Source of the DNA: Advenella mimigardefordensis DPN7
GTDB lineage: Bacteria; Pseudomonadota; Gammaproteobacteria; Burkholderiales; Burkholderiaceae_B
Direction: 5' to 3'
NCBI RefSeq assembly: GCF_000521505.1
Contig: NZ_CP003915.1
Span: forward strand, 1,426,001-1,490,000
Length of the DNA stretch: 64,000 nucleotides
Shown one piece after another: positions 9,092 to 16,372 of the stretch; position 1 is the first letter of the stretch; each line of letters opens with the position of its first letter. The notes under the pieces are model-generated. The model saw only the letters and a program-made list of their open reading frames with translations. It did no database searches and was not told where the DNA came from. The position numbers and the translations under genes are program-made.

Positions 9092-9953
9092 ATAGACGAA
9101 TTTTGGGTACCTGACTTTCATCGGCGCGCCAGGATACCGTGTGGGTGACAACGTTCATTTCCTTAAAGACGCCTTTTCCCAGTTCGATCAGATCGCCGCG
9201 GGCCAGCTCGCGTTCGGCCAGTCGCGTGCTTTCCAGTGCCACGCCCATGCCGTCAGTGGCTGCCGAAAGCGACATCGCGGCTCGATCAAATGACGGTCGC
9301 GGCCTTGCAGGTAAACGAAGATTGTTTAAAGTGAACCAGCTGGCCCAGTTTACATTATTCAGTTGTGAATCGATCAGAAGCAGTTTTTTTATCAATGCGA
9401 CGGCATCAACGCCTGGTTCAAGCAGCGAGGGCGAACATAAGGGCACATTTCTTTCGGTGCCCAGCGGCTCGTTCACAATGCCAGAGCAATCGGTGATCGT
9501 GCCATAACAAATCGACATATCCAGCTCGCGCATGCGTAGCAGATCTACCTGTCCTGATCCTGTTGTGAGGCGTATCGTAATGTCCGGATGCGCCTTCATG
9601 AACTCGGGTAACTTGGGGCCGAGCCATTTAACGGCCAGGCTCGGAGCGCAATAGAGCGCCAGCACTTGCGCCTTGGGTGCAAGCGAGACTTCGGCGCAGG
9701 CAGCTTCGATCACATCAAATATTCTTGAAAGACTTTCCAGAAATCGCTGACCTTCGAGCGTGAGCTCAACGCGCCGGTTGCGCCGGATAAACAGTGCGCA
9801 ACCGAAATAGTCTTCAAGCTTGCGCACCTGATGGCTGATGGCCGATTGGGTCAAATGCAATTCTTCTGCGGCCAGCGTGAAGCTTTTCAGGCGCGCTGCC
9901 GACTCAAAGGCCCGTAGCAACGTGAAGTGCGGGATGTTTCTCATATTTTTCAT
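9048..9953 (-). CDS. LysR-family transcriptional regulator (GcvA-like subgroup)
   Basis: 301 residues. N-terminal winged helix: LLRAFESAARLKSFTLAAEELHLTQSAISHQVRKLEDYFG, followed by the RRVELTLEGQRFLESL wing. The effector-binding domain starts at about residue 90. The residues around the helix (PHFTLLRAFE, SAISHQVRKLE) are typical of GcvA-type regulators. Two ATGs, at 9953 and 9944, are possible; I took the first. It diverges from a class II aldolase gene over a 116-bp gap with inverted repeats, so it probably controls that gene and its own. The inducer is not predictable. The 3′ end overlaps the GST gene. Confidence 0.9.
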   Translation of the reverse strand: MKNMRNIPHFTLLRAFESAARLKSFTLAAEELHLTQSAISHQVRKLEDYFGCALFIRRNRRVELTLEGQRFLESLSRIFDVIEAACAEVSLAPKAQVLALYCAPSLAVKWLGPKLPEFMKAHPDITIRLTTGSGQVDLLRMRELDMSICYGTITDCSGIVNEPLGTERNVPLCSPSLLEPGVDAVALIKKLLLIDSQLNNVNWASWFTLNNLRLPARPRPSFDRAAMSLSAATDGMGVALESTRLAERELARGDLIELGKGVFKEMNVVTHTVSWRADESQVPKIRLFREWLYQVADAQPA

Positions 9954-9957
9954 TATC

Positions 9958-9983
9958 CATGAATCACATTCATGATTCCATGA
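9958..9983. promoter_or_regulatory. Inverted repeats in the lysR/aldolase divergent promoter
   Basis: CATGAAT-CAC-ATTCATG is a perfect seven-base inverted repeat, overlapped by TCATG-ATTC-CATGA. It lies directly upstream of the LysR start and is a candidate LysR-binding site. Confidence 0.5.
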
Positions 9984-10069
9984 AGAACTATCGTTTGTCA
10001 AGGATACGATCGCATGGGACGATGAGGGCGTTCCAAGTTCATCAATCAGGTATTAACAGGAGAAAACGC

Positions 10070-10909
10070 ATGGCAGCAGTACTTGAAAAAACGGGGATCG
10101 TGCTTGATGACGGTCGTGTATCTATTTACCAGCCCGAACAAAAGAATCTGATATTCCCGGAACTTCCGCAATTTACCAACGTAGCGGCGCACCGCCAGCA
10201 TTTGAAGGAACGACTGGTCGCCGCATGTCGCGCATTTGCCCTGCAGGGATACGACTATGGGTTCGCCGGACACCTGACCATCCGGGACCCGGAGCACCCC
10301 GGACTGTACTGGACCAATCCGATGGCCATTCACTTTTCACAGGTGAAGGTATCAAACCTGATTCTTGCTGATCACACCGGAAAGGTCGTTGAAGGCCGGC
10401 ATGCGATTAACCGGGCAGGGTTTGTTTTGCACGCTGCTGTACATGAACAGCATCAGGATATTGTGGCCATGTGCCATGCACATACGGTGTACGGAACCGC
10501 ATTTGCCGCTTTGGGAAAACCGCTGGCGCCGATCAGTCAGGACGCCGCTGCCTTTTATGAAGATCATGTGGTGATCGGCGACGAAGCCGGACAGGTTGCA
10601 GTGGAGGTAAAGGCGGGTCATAAAGTGGCGAATGCATTTGCGGGCGTGAAGGCCGCCATTCATCAGAATCACGGCCTGCTGACGGCGAGCCGGCACAGTA
10701 TAGAGGCTGCTGCATTCTGGTTTATTGCTCTTGAACGTTGCTGTCAGCAACAACTGATGATTGACGCAACGGGAATGGCTCCGCGTCTGGTGACGCCGGA
10801 ACGTGCACGTTACAGCCGTGAGCATGTGGGCAGTGAATATATCGGCTGGCTGCATTTCCAGACAATCTGGGATCAGTTGGTGGCCACACAGCCTGACATG
10901 TTTGATTAA
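10070..10909 (+). CDS. Class II aldolase/adducin-family protein
   Basis: 279 residues from the ATG at 10070 (ACAGGAGAAAACGC in front). The zinc-dependent class II aldolase/adducin fold is evident from GFAGHLTIRDPE, the metal-binding histidines in AMCHAHTVYG, and the third ligand in IHQNHGLLT. Members act as aldolases, decarboxylases or dehydratases on small hydroxy acids, so the reaction cannot be fixed. The neighbours (an MFS permease of the organic-anion type, and a Rieske oxygenase with reductase) suggest a role in degrading an aromatic or hydroxylated carboxylate. A GntR gene separates it from the oxygenase genes. Transcription is likely controlled by the divergent LysR. Confidence 0.85.
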   Translation: MAAVLEKTGIVLDDGRVSIYQPEQKNLIFPELPQFTNVAAHRQHLKERLVAACRAFALQGYDYGFAGHLTIRDPEHPGLYWTNPMAIHFSQVKVSNLILADHTGKVVEGRHAINRAGFVLHAAVHEQHQDIVAMCHAHTVYGTAFAALGKPLAPISQDAAAFYEDHVVIGDEAGQVAVEVKAGHKVANAFAGVKAAIHQNHGLLTASRHSIEAAAFWFIALERCCQQQLMIDATGMAPRLVTPERARYSREHVGSEYIGWLHFQTIWDQLVATQPDMFD

Positions 10910-11018
10910 TGGTTGTAGGCAGCAGCATCTGGCCAGGCTTGCGTCTGGCGAGATGGGCCAGCCCGGAATGACAACCATCGGGCCGGCCGGATAATCCTAT
11001 TTTTCGGCGGAGACAAGA

Positions 11019-12392
11019 ATGCAAATTCAAAATAATGTTGAACAAGGCGCTGTCGGCGATGAGGCAGGGCTATACAGGAAAGTGATGTGGCGCTTGTTGC
11101 CCTTTCTCTTTCTTTGTTATTTGTGCGCTTACCTGGACAGGATCAACGTCAGTTTTGCCAAACTGCAAATGCTGAACGACCTGTCATTCAGTGAAGAGGT
11201 GTATGGCCTGGGGGCCGGAATATTTTTTGTCGGCTACCTGATGTTTGAAGTGCCGAGCAATCTGATTCTGTTGCGTGTTGGTGCGCGACGCTGGATTGCC
11301 AGAATTATGGTGACCTGGGGGGCATTGTCGGCCTGTATGATGTTTGTGACGACGCCCACCAGTTTTTATATTCTGCGATTTTTGCTGGGGGTCGCTGAAG
11401 CGGGTTTTATTCCTGCCATTTTGCTTTATCTGACTTACTGGTTTCCATCGTCACGCAGAAGTAAAGTAACGGCTTTGTTTCTCACCGGTATTCCTATGTC
11501 GGGTGTGATTGGCGGACCGCTGTCGGGCTGGATCCTGAATGGTATGGCCGGTGTGCATGGCCTGGCGGGCTGGCAGTGGCTGTTTGTGCTGGAAGGTATT
11601 CCAACCGTTCTGGTTGGTGTGATTGCTTTTTTCTACCTGGATGATCGGGTGTCGGATGCCAAATGGCTTAACGCAGCAGAAAAACGGCTCATCAATTCAA
11701 ACCTGGATGCAGACAGGCAGGCTCATCAATTGCATTCAGTTAAAGACGGTTTGCTCGACCCCAAAATATGGCTGATGAGTGGCATTTATTTTTGTTTCAC
11801 CATGGGCCTGTATGGCGTGAGTTTCTGGTTGCCTTCGCTCATCAAGGCGACAGGAGTGAGCGATCCGTTCCATATCGGTATGCTTACCGCCGTTCCGTAT
11901 GCCGCAGCAACGCTGGCAATGATTCTGGTGAGTCGACGCTCGGATGAAAAGGGTGAACGCAGATGGCATTTGGCTATCCCTGGCATTGTGGGCGCCATGA
12001 GTTTGTGCGCCAGTGTGATTTTTGCCCAAAGCCCGGCCATCGCGATTGTTGCGCTGACCATTGGAACGATGGGTGTGATGACGACTATTTCACAATTCTG
12101 GACATTGCCGCCGGCTATTCTGGGCGGCGCGGCTGCGGCAGCGGGCATTGCGCTTGCGAACTCGGTCGGAAGTATTTCAGGTGTGGTCAGCCCTTATCTG
12201 ATCGGCTGGTTCCAGACCCACACCGGCACCACGGGTGGCGGCGTGTATGGTCTGGCAATCAGTATGATCATTGGCAGCGTACTGGTCTTTGCCGTCCCTG
12301 CCAGAATGGTGAACAATAAACGGTCAGCGGCAAGACCGGTTCACAATGACGCAGGAGGTGCGCGCCAGCCCATTATCACAGCAGAAATCTGA
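11019..12392 (+). CDS. MFS transporter, anion:cation symporter (phthalate/tartrate permease) type
   Basis: 457 residues with twelve predicted membrane segments. Signatures: LCAYLDRINVSFAKLQM after helix 1, GVAEAGFIPAILLYLTYWFP in helices 4–5, and the loop between helices 6 and 7 (about residues 205–240). This pattern is that of the ACS family, whose members import organic anions such as phthalate, 4-hydroxyphenylacetate, tartrate or hexuronates. CGGAGAC precedes the ATG. It lies downstream of the aldolase and is most likely the importer for the substrate of this cluster. Terminal residues are polar with no added domain. Confidence 0.9.
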   Translation: MQIQNNVEQGAVGDEAGLYRKVMWRLLPFLFLCYLCAYLDRINVSFAKLQMLNDLSFSEEVYGLGAGIFFVGYLMFEVPSNLILLRVGARRWIARIMVTWGALSACMMFVTTPTSFYILRFLLGVAEAGFIPAILLYLTYWFPSSRRSKVTALFLTGIPMSGVIGGPLSGWILNGMAGVHGLAGWQWLFVLEGIPTVLVGVIAFFYLDDRVSDAKWLNAAEKRLINSNLDADRQAHQLHSVKDGLLDPKIWLMSGIYFCFTMGLYGVSFWLPSLIKATGVSDPFHIGMLTAVPYAAATLAMILVSRRSDEKGERRWHLAIPGIVGAMSLCASVIFAQSPAIAIVALTIGTMGVMTTISQFWTLPPAILGGAAAAAGIALANSVGSISGVVSPYLIGWFQTHTGTTGGGVYGLAISMIIGSVLVFAVPARMVNNKRSAARPVHNDAGGARQPIITAEI

Positions 12393-12415
12393 TCGCCGCA
12401 ATAACAGCAGGGTGA

Positions 12416-13102
12416 TCAGGCAGTTTCCGGATTGCCTTGCTGTTTGAGCACTTCATCCAGTCGTTTTACCAGATTCACACGGGCGCGACTGGTATGAAGA
12501 TCGGTCAGTTCTACTGCGCGCTTGCTGTCGCCGTCTGCAATGGCATTGGCAATGGCTTCATGCTCATCCCAGATGGACTGTCGTTGTGCAGACGACTGCA
12601 GCACGGCGCCCATGACGCGTCGTAAATGGTTCCAGTGCACCAGTGCCGTTTCGGCAATCAGCGGATTGCCAGAAGCCTGATAGATGGCGCTATGAAAAGC
12701 GATGTCGGTATCGATCAGCGCTTTGACCACGCCGCTTTGGGAGGCTTGACGACCGTTGGCAATCAGTTCCGGATCGATTTGTACCTTGCGTTCGGCTGCA
12801 AGGCGAACCGCCAGCATATCCAGCGCTCCGCGGATTTCGTAAAGCCTGCCGGTCCAGTCCGGATCCAGTGGAGACACCAGAATGCCCCTGCCAGGTGCGT
12901 CCTGTACAAACCCATCTTTTTTCAGTAAGCGTAATGCCTGTAGCACCGGCGAGCGGGAAACCGCCATTTGTTCAGCAATCTCTTCCTGCGTGATACGCAT
13001 GCCGGGTGCAAGACTGCCATCGCTGATTGCGTCAAGTAACGCTTTATACACTTCGTCTACGTAGTCGGGACGAGACTGCAGTTTCATCAGTTTGTTGTTC
13101 AT
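12416..13102 (-). CDS. GntR-family regulator, FadR/VanR (FCD) type
   Basis: 228 residues. Winged helix in the N-terminal 75 residues (LAPGMRITQEEIAEQMAVSRSPVLQALRLLKKDGFV), then an all-helical FCD ligand domain with the metal-binding pattern DTDIAFHSAIYQASGN and a later TDLHTSRAR. Such proteins usually repress catabolic genes and are released by the pathway substrate. It diverges from the Rieske oxygenase gene, and the 250 bp between them carry several palindromes listed separately. This regulator is therefore the best candidate for controlling the oxygenase–reductase pair. Confidence 0.9.
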   Translation of the reverse strand: MNNKLMKLQSRPDYVDEVYKALLDAISDGSLAPGMRITQEEIAEQMAVSRSPVLQALRLLKKDGFVQDAPGRGILVSPLDPDWTGRLYEIRGALDMLAVRLAAERKVQIDPELIANGRQASQSGVVKALIDTDIAFHSAIYQASGNPLIAETALVHWNHLRRVMGAVLQSSAQRQSIWDEHEAIANAIADGDSKRAVELTDLHTSRARVNLVKRLDEVLKQQGNPETA

Positions 13103-13113
13103 GTTGCTCTTTT

Positions 13114-13127
13114 AACACGTACGTGTT
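13114..13127. promoter_or_regulatory. Perfect palindrome directly upstream of gntR
   Basis: AACACGTACGTGTT, a perfect 14-base palindrome 11 bases before the gntR start codon. Its position fits an autoregulatory operator. Its core differs from the GTATAC sites further upstream. Confidence 0.5.
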
Positions 13128-13205
13128 TGATAAGGCCGCCGGGTGCGAATGCACGCGTACAGACACGCGCCACAGGCTGGCTGATTCTACAAATTGTAGT
13201 GCATT

Positions 13206-13294
13206 CTCTGTATACGGAATACAAAATTTAGGGTTTACCCATATGTACAGCGTCGGGATGGGGCTTTATTCTCTGTATACAGAGTTCAGTATAC
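13206..13294. promoter_or_regulatory. GTATAC operator cluster between gntR and the Rieske oxygenase gene
   Basis: CTCTGTATACAGAG at 13271–13284 is a perfect 14-base palindrome. CTCTGTATAC recurs at 13206–13215, and a third GTATAC lies at 13289–13294 (TTCAGTATAC). These are candidate binding sites for the divergent GntR regulator. They sit where the oxygenase promoter should be. Confidence 0.6.
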
Positions 13295-13351
13295 ATTAAA
13301 TTTTTAGTTTTACCCGCAAGGGTATTCACAACCTACAGAGGAAGCGATCAA

Positions 13352-14914
13352 ATGAATAAACCAATGGATAAGGTGGAGCAGGGCCGCAGTACAGGCGCGG
13401 CGGGACCAGTGGCAAAAAAACTGATTCCTTACGGTGGCTATTACACCAACAAGATTCCAGGGCACGACCCGGAGCTGACTGAGGTCGGACCGGGTACGCC
13501 CATGGGAGAATACATGCGCGGTTTCTGGCATCCTGTTTGTATGGCAATGGAGCTGACTGACACCCCTCGCTTTCTGAAAATTCTGGGTGAGGAGCTGGTT
13601 GCGTTCAGGGATGGAAGCGGACGCGTCGGTCTGTTGCACGCACATTGTGTGCATCGTGGTGCTTCACTGGAATACGGGTCTATTCAGGAACGCGGCATCA
13701 TGTGCTGTTATCACGGCATGGTGTTCGACGTTGACGGTACTTGTCTGCATGCACCCTTTCCCAAAGGCGAAGAAAAAGAAGCAGAGAAATTTGCCTGTTC
13801 CATTCAACAGGGCGCATACAAAACGGTAGAGCGCAACGGACTCATTTTTGCGTATATGGGAGCGCCCGATAAAGAGCCGCCTTTTCCTGAGTGGGAAGGC
13901 AATTTCACCGTCGCCGAAGGCGATGAACTGGTGCCGTTCAGCAATTTCCAGCATTGCAACTGGCTGCAGGTGCAGGATAATGCGGCAGACAATTATCACA
14001 CCATGGCTTTGCATGCAGCCAAAAATGTAGTGGACGGACATTACCAGGGAACCACTTTTGATGAAGTGGGTGCCGCTTCTATGGAAGTGCCACCCGATAT
14101 GCAATTTATTCCTGTACATCAGGGTCGCAGCCTGGCGTGTTCAGGAGCGCGGCGTGTTGATAAGGACCGGCTGTTTATCCGCGTACAGCATCAGATTCTG
14201 CCAAATCTGAGCCTGCATGCGTATACCTCAGAGGACGGCTCGAAGAAAAAGCTGTTCAGTCGTTTTCATATCATTCGCTGGACCGTGCCTGTAGATGATG
14301 AGAACGCAAAAATGATCGGTTGGCGCGTCATGGGGCCGGGTATCGACACGCGCGGCGTAGGCGATAAAGGCATGGTCGGCTACGAAACCATCGATTTTCT
14401 GGAAGGGCAGGTGGCCATGCGCCGACCCGAGCGCTTTGGTCAATACAAGCTGGAAGATATGCCGCCCATTCCGCCCAATCATCGCGAACGTGCCAACTAT
14501 AAAGAATGTCAGTATGCACCGGGCGATTACGAAGCGATTATCAGCCAGCGTCCGATTGCCATTCACGCGCTTGAGAATCCGACCAAATTTGATGCCGGTT
14601 TATACATGTTCAGGAAGCTGTTGCGTGATGCCATCCGGGGCACCAATCCGGCCGCTTCTGCAGACGGATTCCGGCAGTGGCTGCTGGAGACGGGCGGTGC
14701 GCCCAATAGTTACTGTTCGGGCAACGTGTTTGACCTGCCCGAAGCAGATACGGTTGAGGGCGAAGTGGCGCAGCGACGATTTGTCGCCAAACAGATTGTT
14801 GCCATCCTGACTGAAAGCGATAAGCAGACGGGTTCTGCCCGCGCGGACTTCGTACGCGAGCAGATGGAACAGCTGGAAAAAGCGGCAAAAGACACTTACG
14901 GTACATCGGTGTAA
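13352..14914 (+). CDS. Rieske [2Fe-2S] ring-hydroxylating oxygenase, phthalate 4,5-dioxygenase-like
   Basis: 520 residues, longer than the usual ~430–450 of this class. The Rieske cluster ligands are C99-x-H101 and C118-x2-H121. The mononuclear iron site is in the segment D213-N-Y-H216-x4-H221, with the bridging aspartate D213. This is the single-subunit (alpha-only) type that works with a separate FMN/2Fe-2S reductase, which is the next gene. The family includes phthalate and related aromatic-acid dioxygenases or demethylases. Exact substrate unknown. The extra length is in the first ~45 residues and the C-terminal ~60. Promoter region has GntR-type palindromes. Confidence 0.9.
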   Translation: MNKPMDKVEQGRSTGAAGPVAKKLIPYGGYYTNKIPGHDPELTEVGPGTPMGEYMRGFWHPVCMAMELTDTPRFLKILGEELVAFRDGSGRVGLLHAHCVHRGASLEYGSIQERGIMCCYHGMVFDVDGTCLHAPFPKGEEKEAEKFACSIQQGAYKTVERNGLIFAYMGAPDKEPPFPEWEGNFTVAEGDELVPFSNFQHCNWLQVQDNAADNYHTMALHAAKNVVDGHYQGTTFDEVGAASMEVPPDMQFIPVHQGRSLACSGARRVDKDRLFIRVQHQILPNLSLHAYTSEDGSKKKLFSRFHIIRWTVPVDDENAKMIGWRVMGPGIDTRGVGDKGMVGYETIDFLEGQVAMRRPERFGQYKLEDMPPIPPNHRERANYKECQYAPGDYEAIISQRPIAIHALENPTKFDAGLYMFRKLLRDAIRGTNPAASADGFRQWLLETGGAPNSYCSGNVFDLPEADTVEGEVAQRRFVAKQIVAILTESDKQTGSARADFVREQMEQLEKAAKDTYGTSV

Positions 14915-14919
14915 ATACC

Positions 14920-14940
14920 CGGCGGGCCCGGTGCCCGCCG
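14920..14940 (+). other. Strong hairpin between oxygenase and reductase genes
   Basis: CGGCGGGC-CCGGT-GCCCGCCG, a perfect eight-base GC stem just after the oxygenase stop. No T-run follows, so it is more likely a 3′-stabilising element or partial attenuator than a full terminator. Confidence 0.6.
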
Positions 14941-14983
14941 CGAGCGCGTTTCGAATAACGACATCAAAGATGGTAGACACGAT

Positions 14984-15982
14984 ATGAGTATAGATATAAC
15001 GACGAATCCGGCGAGTGCGACCGCCTCAACGCTCACACTCCTGATCAGGCAAATCCGTTATGAGGCTACCGGAATCAATTCATATGAATTGGTTGATCCG
15101 CAGGGCGGTGATTTACCTGCATTTACTGCCGGGGCGCATCTGGATATCCACATAAAGCCCGGGCTGATCCGGCAATATTCGCTTTGCAATGACCCGACCG
15201 ACAGGAAGCGCTATGTGATTGCGGTTCTGAAAGCGGAGAGCGGATCAGGCGGTTCAAAGGCGTTGCACGAGACCCTCAGGGTACAGGATATGGTTAAGGT
15301 GAGTGTGCCGCGCAATCATTTTCCGCTGAAGCCGGATGCCGAAAAAATAGTGCTGCTGGCCGGCGGCATTGGCATTACGCCGCTGAAGGCGATGATTCAT
15401 ACGCTTGATAAAGCATCGCTTGATTATCAACTGCATTATTGTGCGAGGGATGCATCCTGTGCCGCGTTCACCGATACGTTCGCCGATCATACAAAGGTGC
15501 ATGTGCATTATGACAACGGTGATCCGGCCCAGGGTCTGGATATTGCTGCGCTCCTGGCCGCTCCTGACGACGGCACGCACGTTTATTTTTGCGGCCCTCC
15601 CGGTTTTATGCAAGCGTGTTTACAGGCCACGCAGGGATGGCCGGCGGGAACCGTTCATTGTGAGTATTTCAAAGCGCCGGTCGCTGAGTGTACCGATAAA
15701 GCACAGACTTCTGAAACCGACGGTAGCTTTAAGGTAAAAATCGCCAGTACCGGTCAGCAGATTGGCGTGCCTGCAGATAAAAGTTTGATAGAAGCGCTGT
15801 CCGAAGCGGGTATTGAACTGGAGACATCATGCGTTTCCGGTTTGTGCGGAACCTGCAAGATTCGCTATCTGGAGGGTGAAGTGGATCATCAGGATTACAT
15901 ACTGAGTCCCGATGAGCAATCCGAATATCTGACTGCATGTGTGTCCAGAGCAAAAAGCGAGCTGCTGGTGCTGGATCTGTGA
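14984..15982 (+). CDS. Phthalate-dioxygenase-type reductase (FMN, NADH, [2Fe-2S])
   Basis: 332 residues in the PDR/VanB order. Flavin domain first (GAHLDIHIKPGLIRQYSLCND, where RQYSLC contacts FMN); then the NAD domain (LLAGGIGITPLKAMIHTL and VYFCGPPGFM); then a C-terminal plant-type ferredoxin with C-x4-C-x2-C in CVSGLCGTC and the last ligand in LTACVSRA. It delivers electrons from NADH to the oxygenase encoded just upstream. The 69-bp gap holds a hairpin. A ferredoxin domain fused at the C-terminus is the hallmark of class IA Rieske systems. Confidence 0.92.
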   Translation: MSIDITTNPASATASTLTLLIRQIRYEATGINSYELVDPQGGDLPAFTAGAHLDIHIKPGLIRQYSLCNDPTDRKRYVIAVLKAESGSGGSKALHETLRVQDMVKVSVPRNHFPLKPDAEKIVLLAGGIGITPLKAMIHTLDKASLDYQLHYCARDASCAAFTDTFADHTKVHVHYDNGDPAQGLDIAALLAAPDDGTHVYFCGPPGFMQACLQATQGWPAGTVHCEYFKAPVAECTDKAQTSETDGSFKVKIASTGQQIGVPADKSLIEALSEAGIELETSCVSGLCGTCKIRYLEGEVDHQDYILSPDEQSEYLTACVSRAKSELLVLDL

Positions 15983-16362
15983 GATGTGCAGGAACGCGCC
16001 GGGCGCAGATATTGAACGGTACCCGTTTTCAGGCCACCCGCTCATGGAACCGGCAGCCCGCACGCAGGCGATAGCGGTGGCAGTCCTATCGCGACAGCAG
16101 TCTGGTCAATCATCGCAGCACTCAATCCGTCGGTCTTCAGATCAGGCGATCAGATTGTTTACCGACAATGGTCGACCAGACTATTCTGTCCGTGTAGTGG
16201 GCCCTGTTAATGAAGCGTGTTAATGAAGCGTGTTAATGAAGCGTGTTAATGAAGCGTGTTAATGGGACGTGTTAATGGGACGTGTTAATGGACCGTGTTA
16301 ATGGGACGCATCCGTCGGTCAGGTTATTGGGCAAGGTTCGTCGCCCAGGTTCGTCGACCAGG
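15983..16362. other. Intergenic region with 13-bp tandem repeats
   Basis: No gene. Convergent ends of the reductase and acyl-CoA synthetase genes flank it. The left half has no clear feature; the right half is the repeat tract listed below. Short frames here are repeat-driven and lack ribosome sites. Confidence 0.7.
16205..16308. repeat. Tandem repeat, eight units of 13 bp
   Basis: Four identical units TGTTAATGAAGCG (16205–16256) are followed by four units TGTTAATGGGACG, one of which reads TGTTAATGGACCG. The period is exactly 13 and the copies are head to tail with no spacers. Since 13 is not a multiple of three, the tract is not coding. Confidence 0.95.
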
Positions 16363-16372
16363 TTAGTCGGTC
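16321..16372. repeat. Second tandem repeat, four degenerate 13-bp units
   Basis: Units AGGTTATTGGGCA, AGGTTCGTCGCCC, AGGTTCGTCGACC and AGGTTAGTCGGTC, in the same 13-bp register length as the upstream array but with a different consensus. The last unit contains the stop codon (16365–16363) of the convergent acyl-CoA synthetase gene. Confidence 0.8.

Noticed and set aside
16205..16372. CRISPR array
   Set aside because: Units are 13 bp head to tail without spacers, and there are no cas genes. It is a simple tandem repeat.
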